This document shows positions 1-7,821 of a stretch of DNA of 13,050 nucleotides, piece after piece. Each line of letters starts with the position of its first letter. Positions within the stretch are counted from its first letter, which is position 1. Source of the stretch: Rhodoluna sp. (GTDB lineage Bacteria; Actinomycetota; Actinomycetes; Actinomycetales; Microbacteriaceae); assembly GCA_016462375.1 (NCBI GenBank), contig JAEMTJ010000035.1:1-13050 (forward strand), given 5' to 3'. The translations under genes were made by a program, and so were the position numbers. The notes under the pieces were generated by a model, which worked only from the letters and a program-made list of their open reading frames with translations, was not told the origin of the DNA and searched no databases.

Positions 1-29
1 GAGCCAAAGTGCTCGCCTTCTGTGTTTAA
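1..29 (+). CDS. Possible C-terminal end of the gene upstream of obg (perhaps rpmA)
   Basis: The frame 3-29 reads AKVLAFCV followed by TAA, ending 14 bases before obg. In almost all bacteria rplU-rpmA precede obg, and ribosomal protein L27 ends in a short strand of similar character (basic residue, then alternating hydrophobic residues). Only eight residues are visible, so the assignment rests on gene order rather than on sequence. It could equally be untranslated leader. Confidence 0.25.
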
Positions 30-43
30 GGAAGGAGTCAATC

Positions 44-1597
44 ATGGTTACATTCGTAGACCAAGTGACTCTTAACCTACGCGCAGGGAATGGTGGTGAC
101 GGTTGTGTTTCCGTTAAGCGTGAAAAGTTTAAGCCGCTAGCTGGTCCAGACGGTGCCGACGGCGGTAACGGTGGATCTATCTCGCTTATCTCTGACCCAA
201 ACGTCACTACTCTGTTGGATTTTCACTTCAACACACACCGCGCCGGTGGCGATGGTGGGGATGGTGCTGGAGATTTTAGAAACGGCGCAACCGGTAAAGA
301 TGTTGTTCTGCCTGTTCCAATTGGCACAGTAATTCGATCTAGAGACGGCAAAATAATTGCTGACCTTGATGAGCCAGGTATTGAACTTGTTGTTGCTGAA
401 GGTGGTCAGGGTGGTTTAGGTAACGCAGCTCTTGCATCATCAAAGCGTAAGGCTCCAGGTTTTGCGCTGCTAGGTGTGCCTGGTTGGAAGGGCGAGATTA
501 TTCTCGAACTCAAATCAGTTGCCGATGTTGCTCTGGTTGGCTACCCATCAGCAGGTAAGTCTTCACTGATTGCATCAATCAGCTCTGCAAAGCCAAAGAT
601 TGCTGATTACCCTTTCACTACCTTGCACCCAAACCTAGGTGTTGTTCAAGCCGGCGGAACCAGGTTTACTGTTGCCGATGTGCCAGGACTTATTGAAGGT
701 GCTAGCGAAGGTAAGGGGCTTGGACTTCAGTTCCTCCGTCACGTTGAACGCTGTGCAGCACTGCTACATGTTTTGGACTGTGCAACTCTAGAACCGGGTA
801 GAGATCCAATTAGCGATCTAGATCTAATCTTGAAAGAACTAGCTGCCTACCAAGTTCCAGAAGGAGAATTACCTCTACAGGAACGTCCGCAGCTAATCGC
901 ACTAAACAAGATTGATGTTCCTGAAGGTAGAGAGCTGGCTGAGTTTGTTAGACCTGAACTTGAAGCTCGTGGATACAAGGTATTCCTAATCTCGGCGGTT
1001 AGCCATGAGGGAACCAGAGAACTGAACTTTGCACTAGCCGAATTGGTAAATGAGCACCGTACCGCTAAAGCTGCTATTCCGCCAAAAGCTAGAATCAATC
1101 TCTTGTATGCACGTAAGGACGATAACAAGTTCATCGTTCGTAAAGAAGAGTCAAGCGGTGAAGAGTTCTTCCGAGTTCTTGGAACTAAGCCTGAGCGTTG
1201 GGTAGCGCAGACCATGTTTGGTAACGAAGAAGCGGTTGGTTACCTAGGAGATCGCTTTGCAAAGCTTGGCCTTGAAGACGAACTGCTAAAAGCAGGTGCT
1301 GTTGCAGGTTCAACTGTTGTTATCGGTCCAGGAGATGGAATCATCTTCGATTGGGAACCAACTATTTCTTCTGCCGGTGAACTAATTGCTGCACCTCGCG
1401 GCACTGACCCAAGACTTGATCTAAATGACAGAAGAACTAATATCCAACGCAGACGTGAATATCAGGAAATGATGGACTCGAGAGCCAAGATGCGCGAAGA
1501 GATGTCTGCAGAGGGAAACCCAACTCCTGTTGCCTATGAAATAGGCTCAACTGAAGATCCTGATGCGAAGGCCGAAGGTCAAGAGGAAGACAAATGA
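44..1597 (+). CDS. obg: Obg/CgtA GTPase, 50S ribosome assembly
   Basis: Large cytosolic GTPase that binds the 50S subunit and couples late ribosome assembly to the GTP/ppGpp state. The N-terminal Obg fold (about residues 4-155) shows the typical glycine-rich runs (GNGGDG, GGDGGDGAG). The G domain follows: P-loop GYPSAGKSS at 166-174, switch II DVPG at 212-215, NKID at 288-291 and the SA of G5 at 317-318. An OCT (Obg C-terminal) domain lies at about 355-450, followed by a charged tail to residue 517. The total length is usual for actinobacterial Obg, longer than the roughly 390-430 residues of proteobacterial forms. The start is an ATG with AAGGAG at 32-37, six bases upstream. The stop overlaps the proB start by 4 bases (ATGA), so the two genes are cotranscribed and probably translationally coupled. 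Confidence 0.98.
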   Translation: MVTFVDQVTLNLRAGNGGDGCVSVKREKFKPLAGPDGADGGNGGSISLISDPNVTTLLDFHFNTHRAGGDGGDGAGDFRNGATGKDVVLPVPIGTVIRSRDGKIIADLDEPGIELVVAEGGQGGLGNAALASSKRKAPGFALLGVPGWKGEIILELKSVADVALVGYPSAGKSSLIASISSAKPKIADYPFTTLHPNLGVVQAGGTRFTVADVPGLIEGASEGKGLGLQFLRHVERCAALLHVLDCATLEPGRDPISDLDLILKELAAYQVPEGELPLQERPQLIALNKIDVPEGRELAEFVRPELEARGYKVFLISAVSHEGTRELNFALAELVNEHRTAKAAIPPKARINLLYARKDDNKFIVRKEESSGEEFFRVLGTKPERWVAQTMFGNEEAVGYLGDRFAKLGLEDELLKAGAVAGSTVVIGPGDGIIFDWEPTISSAGELIAAPRGTDPRLDLNDRRTNIQRRREYQEMMDSRAKMREEMSAEGNPTPVAYEIGSTEDPDAKAEGQEEDK

Positions 1598-2379
1598 GAT
1601 TAGCTGATCACAGAGATATCCCTAAAGCTAAGCGCATTGTTGTCAAAGTTGGTTCGTCTTCCATTACTGGAGAGAACCAGAAGAACCTTGACTCATTAGT
1701 TTCAGCTATTGCTCACTCGATGCAAAACAACCAAGAGGTAGTCCTGGTTACCTCCGGTGCTATCGCAACTGGCATGCCGTTACTTTCATTCGATTCAAAG
1801 CCATCCGACCTTGCAACTTCGCAAGCATTAGCTTCGGTTGGTCAATCAAGATTGATGGCTAGATACCAAGTAAGTCTGGAAAGATATAACGTTCTTTCCG
1901 GTCAGGTCCTCCTGACAGCTCAAGATCTAGAACTCGAAGAAACCAGCACCAATGCGGAACTTGCAATCAACAAACTAATTGAACTTAAAGTGCTACCTAT
2001 TGTCAACGAAAACGATACCGTCGCTACCGCTGAAATCCGATTCGGTGACAACGATCGACTAGCTGCACTTGTTGCCATCTTGGTCGACGCTGATGCGCTA
2101 ATCCTGCTTTCAGATGTTGATGCGCTCTACGATAGACCACCAACTGAAGAAGGTGCTCAGAAAATTGAATGGGTTGAAGCTAGAGATGACCTAACCACCA
2201 TCAAACTCGGTGGTTCAACAAGCGCTGTTGGAACCGGTGGTGCTGAAACCAAATTGGGGGCAGCAAGAACTGCTACCGACTCAGGAATCACCGTGATCCT
2301 CACTTCAATCGGAAATGCAGAAGCAGTTCTCAAAGGTGACCGGGTCGGAACGTGGTTCCAAGCATTGGCAGATGACTAA
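1594..2379 (+). CDS. proB: Glutamate 5-kinase, kinase domain only
   Basis: Cytosolic enzyme that phosphorylates L-glutamate with ATP to gamma-glutamyl phosphate, the first and usually feedback-inhibited step of proline synthesis. The amino-acid-kinase fold is clear: the phosphate-binding stretch KVGSSSIT near residue 20, TSGAIATGM near 53, the substrate segment NENDTVATAEIRFGDNDR near 140, and LLSDVDALYD near 170. At 261 residues it ends with the kinase domain and lacks the C-terminal PUA domain found in the roughly 367-residue E. coli enzyme. The ATG overlaps the obg stop and has GAGGA at 1583-1587. proA begins on the last base of the proB stop codon. Product and substrate channelling to ProA fits this pairing. 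Confidence 0.96.
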   Translation: MRLADHRDIPKAKRIVVKVGSSSITGENQKNLDSLVSAIAHSMQNNQEVVLVTSGAIATGMPLLSFDSKPSDLATSQALASVGQSRLMARYQVSLERYNVLSGQVLLTAQDLELEETSTNAELAINKLIELKVLPIVNENDTVATAEIRFGDNDRLAALVAILVDADALILLSDVDALYDRPPTEEGAQKIEWVEARDDLTTIKLGGSTSAVGTGGAETKLGAARTATDSGITVILTSIGNAEAVLKGDRVGTWFQALADD

Positions 2380-3623
2380 TGTCAGCACTAGAACTAATCA
2401 CTAAAGCAAAGGTTGCTTCTAGAAGTATCGGGCTTCTTAGTTCCTCTCAGAAGAACGAAGTCCTAAAAAGTGCCTCAGTATTACTCGCTGATCGAGAAGC
2501 AGAAATTCTTGCGGCAAACCAAGTAGACCTAGATAACGCAGTTGCAGTTCAAATGAGCACTAGCTTGCAAGATCGACTACGACTTACCCCTGAAAGAATC
2601 GAATCACTGAGGATTGCTTTGGCAGAACTCATTGCTCTTGCAGACCCAGTTGGTGAAACGGTTAGAGAAATCACTAGACCTAACGGGTTGCATCTGAAGG
2701 AAGTTCGTGTTCCTTTCGGTGTCATCGGTGCCATCTATGAAGCAAGACCTAATGTGACTGTGGACATCGCCGCAATGGCTCTAAAGACCGGTAGTGCAAT
2801 TGTTCTTCGAGGCGGCTCAGCTGCACAGAACACTAACGCTGTATTAGTGCAGATACTAAAAGATGCGCTAACTGCTAATCACCACAATCCAGAGGCGGTT
2901 GCAACTGTTGATGAATTTGGTCGTGCAGGAGCGACAGAGATGATGAAGGCAACCGGTTTGATTGATGTACTTATCCCGAGAGGTTCAGCTTCGCTGATTC
3001 ACTCTGTTATTGAAGAAGCTAAAGTTCCAGTTATTCAAACCGGTGACGGTGTTGTTCACATCTTCCTAGATGCAACAGCAAAACTTGATTACGCAGTTCA
3101 AATCGTAAAGAATGCTAAAGTTCAGCGTCCAACTGTTTGTAATGCTCTGGAGACTCTGCTGGTTCACAAAGATGCCGTGGACAGACTGCTAGTTCCAGTT
3201 TTAGAAGAGCTAGATAACAGCGGTGTCGTCATTCACGGTGATGAGACCGTCGTTAAACATTTCCCTAAAGCAATTCCTGCAAATGACGAAGACTGGGCAA
3301 CCGAATACTTGTCTTTAGAGCTAGCAGTCAAGGTTGTTGATTCTTTTGAAGATGCGCTAGAGCACATCGCCAAGTATTCAACCAGTCACACCGAGAGCAT
3401 CATCACTGAAGATCAGAAAAATGCTGAAAGGTTCCTTGCAGAAGTTGATTCAGCAGTTGTGATGGTTAACGCTTCCACCAGGTTTACTGACGGGGGAGAG
3501 TTTGGCTTTGGGGCAGAAGTGGGTATCGCCACCCAAAAGCTTCATGCCAGAGGCCCTATGGGACTCACTGAACTAACTAGCACTAAGTGGCTAGTTAGAG
3601 GGCAAGGACAGTCAAGAGCCTAG
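2379..3623 (+). CDS. proA: Gamma-glutamyl phosphate reductase (glutamate-5-semialdehyde dehydrogenase)
   Basis: NADPH-dependent reductase that turns gamma-glutamyl phosphate into glutamate-5-semialdehyde, which cyclises to pyrroline-5-carboxylate in proline synthesis. The protein has 414 residues, the usual length, and the aldehyde-dehydrogenase fold. Visible marks are PFGVIGAIYEARPNVTVD and LKTGSAIVLRGGSAA in the nucleotide-binding part, the catalytic cysteine in RPTVCNALETLL (about residue 252) and the C-terminal GEFGFGAEVGIATQKLHARGP typical of ProA. It overlaps the proB stop by one base and has no convincing Shine-Dalgarno of its own, so translation probably depends on coupling to proB. 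Confidence 0.97.
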   Translation: MSALELITKAKVASRSIGLLSSSQKNEVLKSASVLLADREAEILAANQVDLDNAVAVQMSTSLQDRLRLTPERIESLRIALAELIALADPVGETVREITRPNGLHLKEVRVPFGVIGAIYEARPNVTVDIAAMALKTGSAIVLRGGSAAQNTNAVLVQILKDALTANHHNPEAVATVDEFGRAGATEMMKATGLIDVLIPRGSASLIHSVIEEAKVPVIQTGDGVVHIFLDATAKLDYAVQIVKNAKVQRPTVCNALETLLVHKDAVDRLLVPVLEELDNSGVVIHGDETVVKHFPKAIPANDEDWATEYLSLELAVKVVDSFEDALEHIAKYSTSHTESIITEDQKNAERFLAEVDSAVVMVNASTRFTDGGEFGFGAEVGIATQKLHARGPMGLTELTSTKWLVRGQGQSRA

Positions 3624-3642
3624 GAATAGGCCTTGGCTAAGG

Positions 3643-3648
3643 TATATT
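3643..3648 (+). promoter_or_regulatory. Possible -10 box between proA and the small membrane protein gene
   Basis: TATATT lies in the 50-base gap after proA and about 26 bases before the TTG start of the next gene. No -35 box resembling TTGACA is visible at 16-18 bases upstream, so this may be chance. If real, it would let the nadD-rsfS half of the operon be transcribed separately. Confidence 0.25.
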
Positions 3649-3673
3649 TGAAGCAAGCGTTTTAGGAGAGAAA

Positions 3674-3841
3674 TTGAAGCATTTAGAAGCTATGGCAGAG
3701 ACAGCAGTGGAATACCCATTTCCAGCCTTTGTTTTTGGTTTAATCGCCATGGGTTTGTTTATTTCCCTCGCCTTCGTTACCTGGTCTTACCGTGATGTTG
3801 CTAACCGTCACGCTAATAAATCAGATAAGGCTAGCCACTAG
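3674..3841 (+). CDS. Small single-helix membrane protein, function unknown
   Basis: A 55-residue protein. The N-terminus MKHLEAMAETAVEYP is followed by one hydrophobic helix (about residues 16-37, running PAFVFGLIAMGLF to TW). A basic, polar tail comes next: SYRDVANRHANKSDKASH. The positive residues after the helix predict the C-terminus in the cytoplasm. The start is TTG, because AGGAG at 3664-3668 sits five bases before it; the later ATG at 3692 has no ribosome binding site. From memory, short one-helix proteins with a similar TW(S/F)YR-(D/N)VA-RH ending occur between proA and nadD in Microbacteriaceae, which supports a real gene; this was not searched. It ends six bases before nadD and may supply translational coupling to it. 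No function is proposed. Confidence 0.8.
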   Translation: MKHLEAMAETAVEYPFPAFVFGLIAMGLFISLAFVTWSYRDVANRHANKSDKASH

Positions 3842-3847
3842 CAACTT

Positions 3848-4444
3848 ATGGCTTTGACCGATAAGCGCCGCATCGGAGTCATGGGTGGAACCTTTGACCC
3901 GATTCACAATGGTCACCTCGTGGCAGCCAGTGAGGTTGCCTCAGCCTTCGACCTAGATGAAGTTATCTTCGTACCTACCGGTTCTCCATACCAAAAGGAG
4001 AACGTAACCCCAGGTGAACACCGTTACCTGATGACTGTTATCGCAACTGCATCTAACCCAAGATTCAAGGTTTCTAGAATCGATATAGATCGAGAAGGTC
4101 CAACATACACAGTTGACACCCTGTCTGATATGCAAAAACTAAATCCAGATGCTGACCTTGTCTTTATTTCAGGTGCTGACGCTATTGCTCAGATTTCAAC
4201 TTGGAAAGATGCTGACCAGCTTTGGCCGCTAGCTCACTTTGTTGCAGTAAGTCGTCCTGGTCACCAGATGAGCATCCCGGAAGCTCCGGACGGTGCGATC
4301 TCAATACTCGAGATTCCAGCTCTAGCAATTTCATCAACCGATATCAGAGCTAGAGCCCAAACTGGTAAACCAGTTTGGTACCTAGTCTCAGACGGTGTTG
4401 TTCAATACATTGCTAAGAACAAGTTGTATGGTCAAAATGACTGA
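3848..4444 (+). CDS. nadD: Nicotinate-nucleotide adenylyltransferase
   Basis: Cytosolic enzyme that adenylates nicotinate mononucleotide with ATP to nicotinate adenine dinucleotide, the shared step of de novo and salvage NAD synthesis. The 198-residue protein has the nucleotidylyltransferase Rossmann fold. GVMGGTFDPIHNGH at residues 10-23 holds the HxGH signature (H20-H23), and ISSTDIR at 161-167 is the second ATP-binding motif. The start ATG is six bases after the small membrane protein gene and has no good Shine-Dalgarno, so coupling is likely. The sequence from RRIGVMGG onward matches the usual NadD beginning. The 3' end overlaps the next gene by 8 bases. Confidence 0.97.
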   Translation: MALTDKRRIGVMGGTFDPIHNGHLVAASEVASAFDLDEVIFVPTGSPYQKENVTPGEHRYLMTVIATASNPRFKVSRIDIDREGPTYTVDTLSDMQKLNPDADLVFISGADAIAQISTWKDADQLWPLAHFVAVSRPGHQMSIPEAPDGAISILEIPALAISSTDIRARAQTGKPVWYLVSDGVVQYIAKNKLYGQND

Positions 4445-4994
4445 ACCTAGCTACCAGCCACTGACCAGAGAGTTTCTTGCTAAACAAGCAGCTGAAATTG
4501 CTATGAAACAGGCAAAAGAGCAAGGCATCGAACTTGCAGAACAGCAGGTTGATTCAACTGTTGAAATCGACGATGAAGGTTATCCACAATTTAGTATCCC
4601 TAATGCCTTAGTTGGTGAATTCACTGGGTCTCAGTTGCTAGTTGAGATTCCGCCAGATATCACAGCAAGCGGTGCGATTATTACCGAAGCCGGTGAAGTA
4701 GTTGTAACAGCGAGCATCGACATCAGTTCACTGATTACTCCGACCGGTGAAATCTCACCGATTGAAATAGTTGAAGAGACTGAAAGTGACCTAGACAAAG
4801 ACGCTAGCGCAAACTACATTCCAGGTATCCCGCCGATTAGAGCTTCTGGAGTAATCTCAAAAACCGCAAACCAAGAAGGTATTCCAGGGGGAGTTCACAA
4901 AGGACCAAGCCCATACGTCTACGCGGCAATCATTACCGGAGTTTGTGTCTTGCTAGGACTAGCAGCAGGCATTGGCTTTTACTTTAACCACTAA
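4437..4994 (+). CDS. Tail-anchored membrane protein of unknown function
   Basis: I chose the ATG at 4437 (MTEPSYQPLTREF), giving 185 residues and an 8-base overlap with nadD; the open frame extends further upstream to 4395 but would then run deep inside nadD. The protein has a charged N-terminal stretch that may be helical (LTREFLAKQAAEIAMKQAKE). A long acidic, low-complexity middle rich in I, T, E and P follows (about 40-150). One hydrophobic helix near the C-terminus (about 161-183, YVYAAIITGVCVLLGLAAGIG) ends in FYFNH. This suggests a cytosolic domain tethered to the membrane by its tail. From memory, proteins of similar plan starting MTxP..PLTRR sit between nadD and rsfS in Microbacteriaceae. 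No catalytic motif is visible and no function is proposed. Confidence 0.8.
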   Translation: MTEPSYQPLTREFLAKQAAEIAMKQAKEQGIELAEQQVDSTVEIDDEGYPQFSIPNALVGEFTGSQLLVEIPPDITASGAIITEAGEVVVTASIDISSLITPTGEISPIEIVEETESDLDKDASANYIPGIPPIRASGVISKTANQEGIPGGVHKGPSPYVYAAIITGVCVLLGLAAGIGFYFNH

Positions 4995-5017
4995 ACACTA
5001 AAGAGAGATAAGAACAC

Positions 5018-5404
5018 TTGACTGCAACTACCCGCGCCACCGAGATGACCATGATTGCTGCGCAAGCAGCAGCAGACAAGCTAGCTGAAAACCTAGTGGC
5101 ACTGGATGTGAGTCTTCCCTTTGTAATTTCCGATGTCTTCCTAATTGTCTCTGGCAGAAACGAGAGGCAAGTTTCTTCAATTTCAGATGAAATTGAAGAC
5201 AAGATGCTCGAATCTGGACACAAGCTCTTGAGAAGAGAAGGTAAGACTACTGGTCGTTGGATTCTTCTAGACTTCGGTGACATCATCTGTCACGTCATGC
5301 ATGAACAAGAGCGCATGTTCTATGACATCGAACGCCTATGGAAAGACTGCCCAGTGATCTCGCTGAAGGACATAAAAACCGCTAGTGAAGGTGTAGTAAT
5401 CTAG
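5018..5404 (+). CDS. rsfS: Ribosome silencing factor RsfS
   Basis: A 128-residue protein of the RsfS/YbeB/Iojap family, which binds ribosomal protein uL14 on the 50S subunit and blocks joining to 30S when nutrients are low. Family marks are AAQAAADKLAENLVALDVS, FVISDVFLIVSGRNERQVSSI, RWILLDFGDIICHVMHEQER and the C-terminal YDIERLWKDCP. The start is TTG at 5018, since the MTATTRATEMTMIAAQAA reading matches the usual actinobacterial N-terminus and a purine-rich AGAGAGA lies nine bases upstream. Obg and RsfS, both acting on the 50S subunit, share this operon with nadD. The tRNA-Ala gene starts 10 bases after the stop and is probably on the same transcript. Confidence 0.95.
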   Translation: MTATTRATEMTMIAAQAAADKLAENLVALDVSLPFVISDVFLIVSGRNERQVSSISDEIEDKMLESGHKLLRREGKTTGRWILLDFGDIICHVMHEQERMFYDIERLWKDCPVISLKDIKTASEGVVI

Positions 5405-5414
5405 AGAAGTAAAT

Positions 5415-5487
5415 GGGCCTATGGCGCAGCTGGTAGCGCACCTGCATGGCATGCAGGGGGTCAGGGGTTCAAATCCCCTTAGGTCCA
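5415..5487 (+). tRNA. tRNA-Ala (anticodon GGC)
   Basis: A complete cloverleaf of 73 bases. The acceptor GGGCCTA pairs with TAGGTCC (one G-T pair) and the discriminator base is A. The D stem is GCGC/GCGC, and the anticodon stem CCTGC/GCAGG carries the loop ATGGCAT. A five-base variable loop GGGTC and the T stem AGGGG/CCCCT with loop TTCAAAT complete it. The anticodon GGC at 5448-5450 reads GCC and GCU alanine codons. The 3' CCA is not encoded, because the bases after the discriminator are CAG. No independent promoter is evident in the 10 bases after rsfS, so it is probably processed from the operon transcript. Confidence 0.97.
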
Positions 5488-5492
5488 CAGAG

Positions 5493-5527
5493 AAAGCCCC
5501 TAAGTCAAAAGACCTAGGGGCTTTTGT
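5493..5527. terminator. Bidirectional intrinsic terminator between tRNA-Ala and the ABC1 kinase gene
   Basis: AAAGCCCCTAAGTC at 5493-5506 pairs with GACCTAGGGGCTTT at 5511-5524 (one A-C mismatch) across an AAAA loop, and the right arm runs into CTTTTGT. On the - strand the same hairpin ends in TTTCT. It closes the obg-to-tRNA operon from one side and the DUF305-PadR-ABC1 transcript, whose last stop codon is at 5531, from the other. Confidence 0.9.
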
Positions 5528-5530
5528 CAT

Positions 5531-7231
5531 CTATCGAGACCTAAACAAACCAATGGCATAAATTAAAGGCACCAGAGATACACCCATTAAAAAAGACCCA
5601 AGCCCATTATCAGAGCCTCTCAGGAGAATGCCCGCTATCAGAAACGTGCCAAATACAATTGCCGCGGTTGCTCGTCTAACACTTGAATCTAAAACTCGAA
5701 GACGTCTTTCTGTGTCGGGTGAACGAGAAATAAGTTCACCACGGTCAATTCTTGATGCCAGACCGTCTAGTTTTTGTGGGAGCCCCACCAGCGTAGTCAG
5801 AATCTCCAGTGCCTGAGAGCCAAATGTTTTTAGAAGTCCGCCACCTTGAGATAACAATGTTCTGGCAAAAGGGTCAACAGCATCCCAGAGGTTGAAGTTT
5901 TTGTTCAATGAACTGGTAACCCCCGATATGACAGATAACGATCTAAAAAGTAAGAGGAAATTCTCGGGAAGCTGGAACGGTAAGGTCCGAATAAGTTGGC
6001 TGTACTGCCTAGCCAGTTCCCTTATCTCTTTGGGGTCCGTTTGGATTAGATCCGATACTCCAAGACCACCAAATCGATCGAAGAGTGTTTCTAGTGCCTG
6101 CTCGAGTTCGTAGCTATCCACACTTGGCAATAGGAAGTTCAGTCTCTGGGTAGCCTCAAGAGTCGATCGAGGGTTTCTTGAGGCTAAAGCGAAGAGCAGT
6201 TTCTGGAGATTGACTCTGACTTCATCTGTGATTTCACCCATCATCCCGAAGTCAATGAAGGTCAAACTGAAATCAATATCTTCACCTTTAGGAGCAGGGG
6301 TAACAAAAATGTTTCCAGGGTGAGGGTCCGCGTGAAAGAAGCCGGTTACGAAGAATTGAACGAAAGTTATCCTAGCTAATTCGGCCGCTACTGCATTTGG
6401 GTCGATTCCTGCTTTTTCAAGTGAATCAATGTCAGTTATTTTGATTGCGGTCACGTCACTTAGCGCCATAACTCTTCTAGCGGTCCGCTCCCAAACAATT
6501 TCGGGGACTCTAACTCTCTTATCTGTTTCAAAGTCAACTTTGAATCTCTCAAGATTACTTGCCTCGTTTAGGTAGTTAATCTCTTGATAGCTAGTTTCAG
6601 CAAACTCCTCTACCAGTGCTCGTGCATCAGCTCTTTTTGACACGAGCTTTACTTTTGAAAGTATGATCGCAACTTTGCGGAGAGCTTTGATATCAACATT
6701 TACTATTTCTTCGATTCCAGGGCGTAAAACCTTAACTACGACATCGCTGAAGCCAAGGTCATTGGCTAGTGCTGCAGATAGTTTTGCCCTGTGTGCTTGG
6801 CCAAGTGAAGCCGCCGCTAGGGGAATCTCTTCAAAGGACTCGAAAGCTTGTGCTGCAGGAAGACCAAGTTCTTTTTCAATCTGCTCGAGTATCTCTTGAA
6901 ATTTCTCAGGCTTTACCTCATCCTGTAAACCTTCAAGCTCTCTGGTTATTTCAACCGGCAAAATATCAAGTCTTGAAGATAAGAATTGTCCCAATTTGAT
7001 CATGAGCCCACCAAGGTCAGCTGCTAAATCGTGAAACTTCTTGGCCAGCCCTGTTACTCGCTTGATCCGGCCCTTAGCAGCAAACTTTCCTAAACCAAGT
7101 TGGGGAAGGAAAAGTTCGAACCACCAACTCTGCAAAAGAGCACGAGTGGCAAAGCGCATAATGCGTCTATAACGAGCCTTCAGAGCCCTTGCATTTCTAG
7201 TTTTCGAATCATTTACTGATTCTTCAGTCAT
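5531..7231 (-). CDS. ABC1/AarF/UbiB-family atypical kinase-like protein
   Basis: A 566-residue member of the ABC1 (UbiB/ADCK) family, membrane-associated ATPases linked to quinone biosynthesis or lipid homeostasis. The family signature KxGQ appears as KLGQ at residues 79-82 after a basic helix. The Ala-rich nucleotide loop is AAASLGQAH near 140, the ATP lysine is K167 in VVVKVLRPG, the catalytic loop is HADPHPGN at 300-307 and the metal-binding DFG is at 327-329. Two hydrophobic helices close the C-terminus (about 520-540 and 543-562), as in UbiB. All key residues are present, so it should be active. The ATG has GAGGA in the end of the upstream padR gene, three bases from that gene's stop. 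The substrate is not identifiable from sequence; in this lineage a link to menaquinone is only a guess. Confidence 0.93.
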   Translation of the reverse strand: MTEESVNDSKTRNARALKARYRRIMRFATRALLQSWWFELFLPQLGLGKFAAKGRIKRVTGLAKKFHDLAADLGGLMIKLGQFLSSRLDILPVEITRELEGLQDEVKPEKFQEILEQIEKELGLPAAQAFESFEEIPLAAASLGQAHRAKLSAALANDLGFSDVVVKVLRPGIEEIVNVDIKALRKVAIILSKVKLVSKRADARALVEEFAETSYQEINYLNEASNLERFKVDFETDKRVRVPEIVWERTARRVMALSDVTAIKITDIDSLEKAGIDPNAVAAELARITFVQFFVTGFFHADPHPGNIFVTPAPKGEDIDFSLTFIDFGMMGEITDEVRVNLQKLLFALASRNPRSTLEATQRLNFLLPSVDSYELEQALETLFDRFGGLGVSDLIQTDPKEIRELARQYSQLIRTLPFQLPENFLLLFRSLSVISGVTSSLNKNFNLWDAVDPFARTLLSQGGGLLKTFGSQALEILTTLVGLPQKLDGLASRIDRGELISRSPDTERRLRVLDSSVRRATAAIVFGTFLIAGILLRGSDNGLGSFLMGVSLVPLIYAIGLFRSR

Positions 7232-7234
7232 AAA

Positions 7235-7795
7235 TTAGTCCTCAGCAAGAATTGCATAAACCTTGCGACGGGTTTCATCAACTAAATCTGCCGCACGTTT
7301 TTGCTGAGCTTCGCTTCCATGCTGAGCTACCTGAGTCAATGCTTGAGCTAGCTTTGCTCCTGCTTTTAGGCTTGTGGCATTCATTTCTAGCCAGTTGTTG
7401 TTATAGCCAGTCTGGCTAGGCTTAGCTGCTTTTTCTTGAACCTTGGTCATTGCTTCTTCGAGAGCAGCTTTTCCAGCTTTAGTGAGGCTGTATGTGCGCC
7501 GTTCTTTTTCAATTTTGATGGCCAGTAATCCTTCATCAGTCAGCTCTTCTAACAAAGGGTAAATAGCACTTGCTTTTGGAACCCAAGAACCACCGCTAGC
7601 AAGTTGGATTGCCTGGATAATTTCTTTACCGTTTTTAGCATCGCCTTTTAGAGTGCTCATTACCGCAATACGAACCTGCATCCCAGAAGGAGTGCTTAGT
7701 CCTGTCTTGCTTGTTCCAGAAATTGCAGAGGAGACCATTCCCCTAATGCCCTCAAACATTTCTCTGACATCAAATTTCATCGCAGAATTCGACAT
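7235..7795 (-). CDS. PadR-family transcriptional regulator
   Basis: A 186-residue regulator. Residues about 42-113 form the winged helix of the PadR family (PF03551). The helix-turn-helix covers VMSTLKGDAKNGKEIIQAI and WVPKASAIYPLLEELTDEGLL, and the wing is IEKERRTYSLTKAGKAAL. About 40 residues precede the domain, with an amphipathic look (KFDVREMFEGIRGMVSSAI); this extension is longer than in most PadR proteins. The C-terminal part is mostly helical and should dimerise. The start ATG has a good AGGAAAGG four bases upstream, and TAGAAT on the - strand at 7815-7820 could be a -10 box. PadR proteins commonly repress their own operon, here possibly including the ABC1 gene after a 3-base gap. The inducer is unknown. 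Confidence 0.92.
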   Translation of the reverse strand: MSNSAMKFDVREMFEGIRGMVSSAISGTSKTGLSTPSGMQVRIAVMSTLKGDAKNGKEIIQAIQLASGGSWVPKASAIYPLLEELTDEGLLAIKIEKERRTYSLTKAGKAALEEAMTKVQEKAAKPSQTGYNNNWLEMNATSLKAGAKLAQALTQVAQHGSEAQQKRAADLVDETRRKVYAILAED

Positions 7796-7821
7796 TTTAC
7801 CTTTCCTATTAAAAATTCTAT

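Noticed and set aside
847..1215. Open frame on the - strand inside obg
   Set aside because: Obg is certain over this stretch, the antisense peptide has no recognisable domain and no ribosome binding site context.
3692..3694. ATG as start of the small membrane protein
   Set aside because: No Shine-Dalgarno lies before it, while the TTG at 3674 has AGGAG at the right distance.
4395..4436. Earlier start for the tail-anchored protein
   Set aside because: It would add 14 residues read entirely from the conserved end of nadD; the ATG at 4437 gives the expected short overlap.
4984..5286. - strand open frame opposite rsfS
   Set aside because: rsfS is clear on the + strand and the antisense peptide is serine-rich without family features.
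5374..5410. Separate promoter for tRNA-Ala inside the end of rsfS (TAATCT)
   Set aside because: The hexamer is chance-level and has no matching -35 box; readthrough from the operon explains expression.
5336..5530. - strand open frame across tRNA-Ala and the terminator
   Set aside because: It reads through a tRNA and a terminator hairpin, so it is an artefact.
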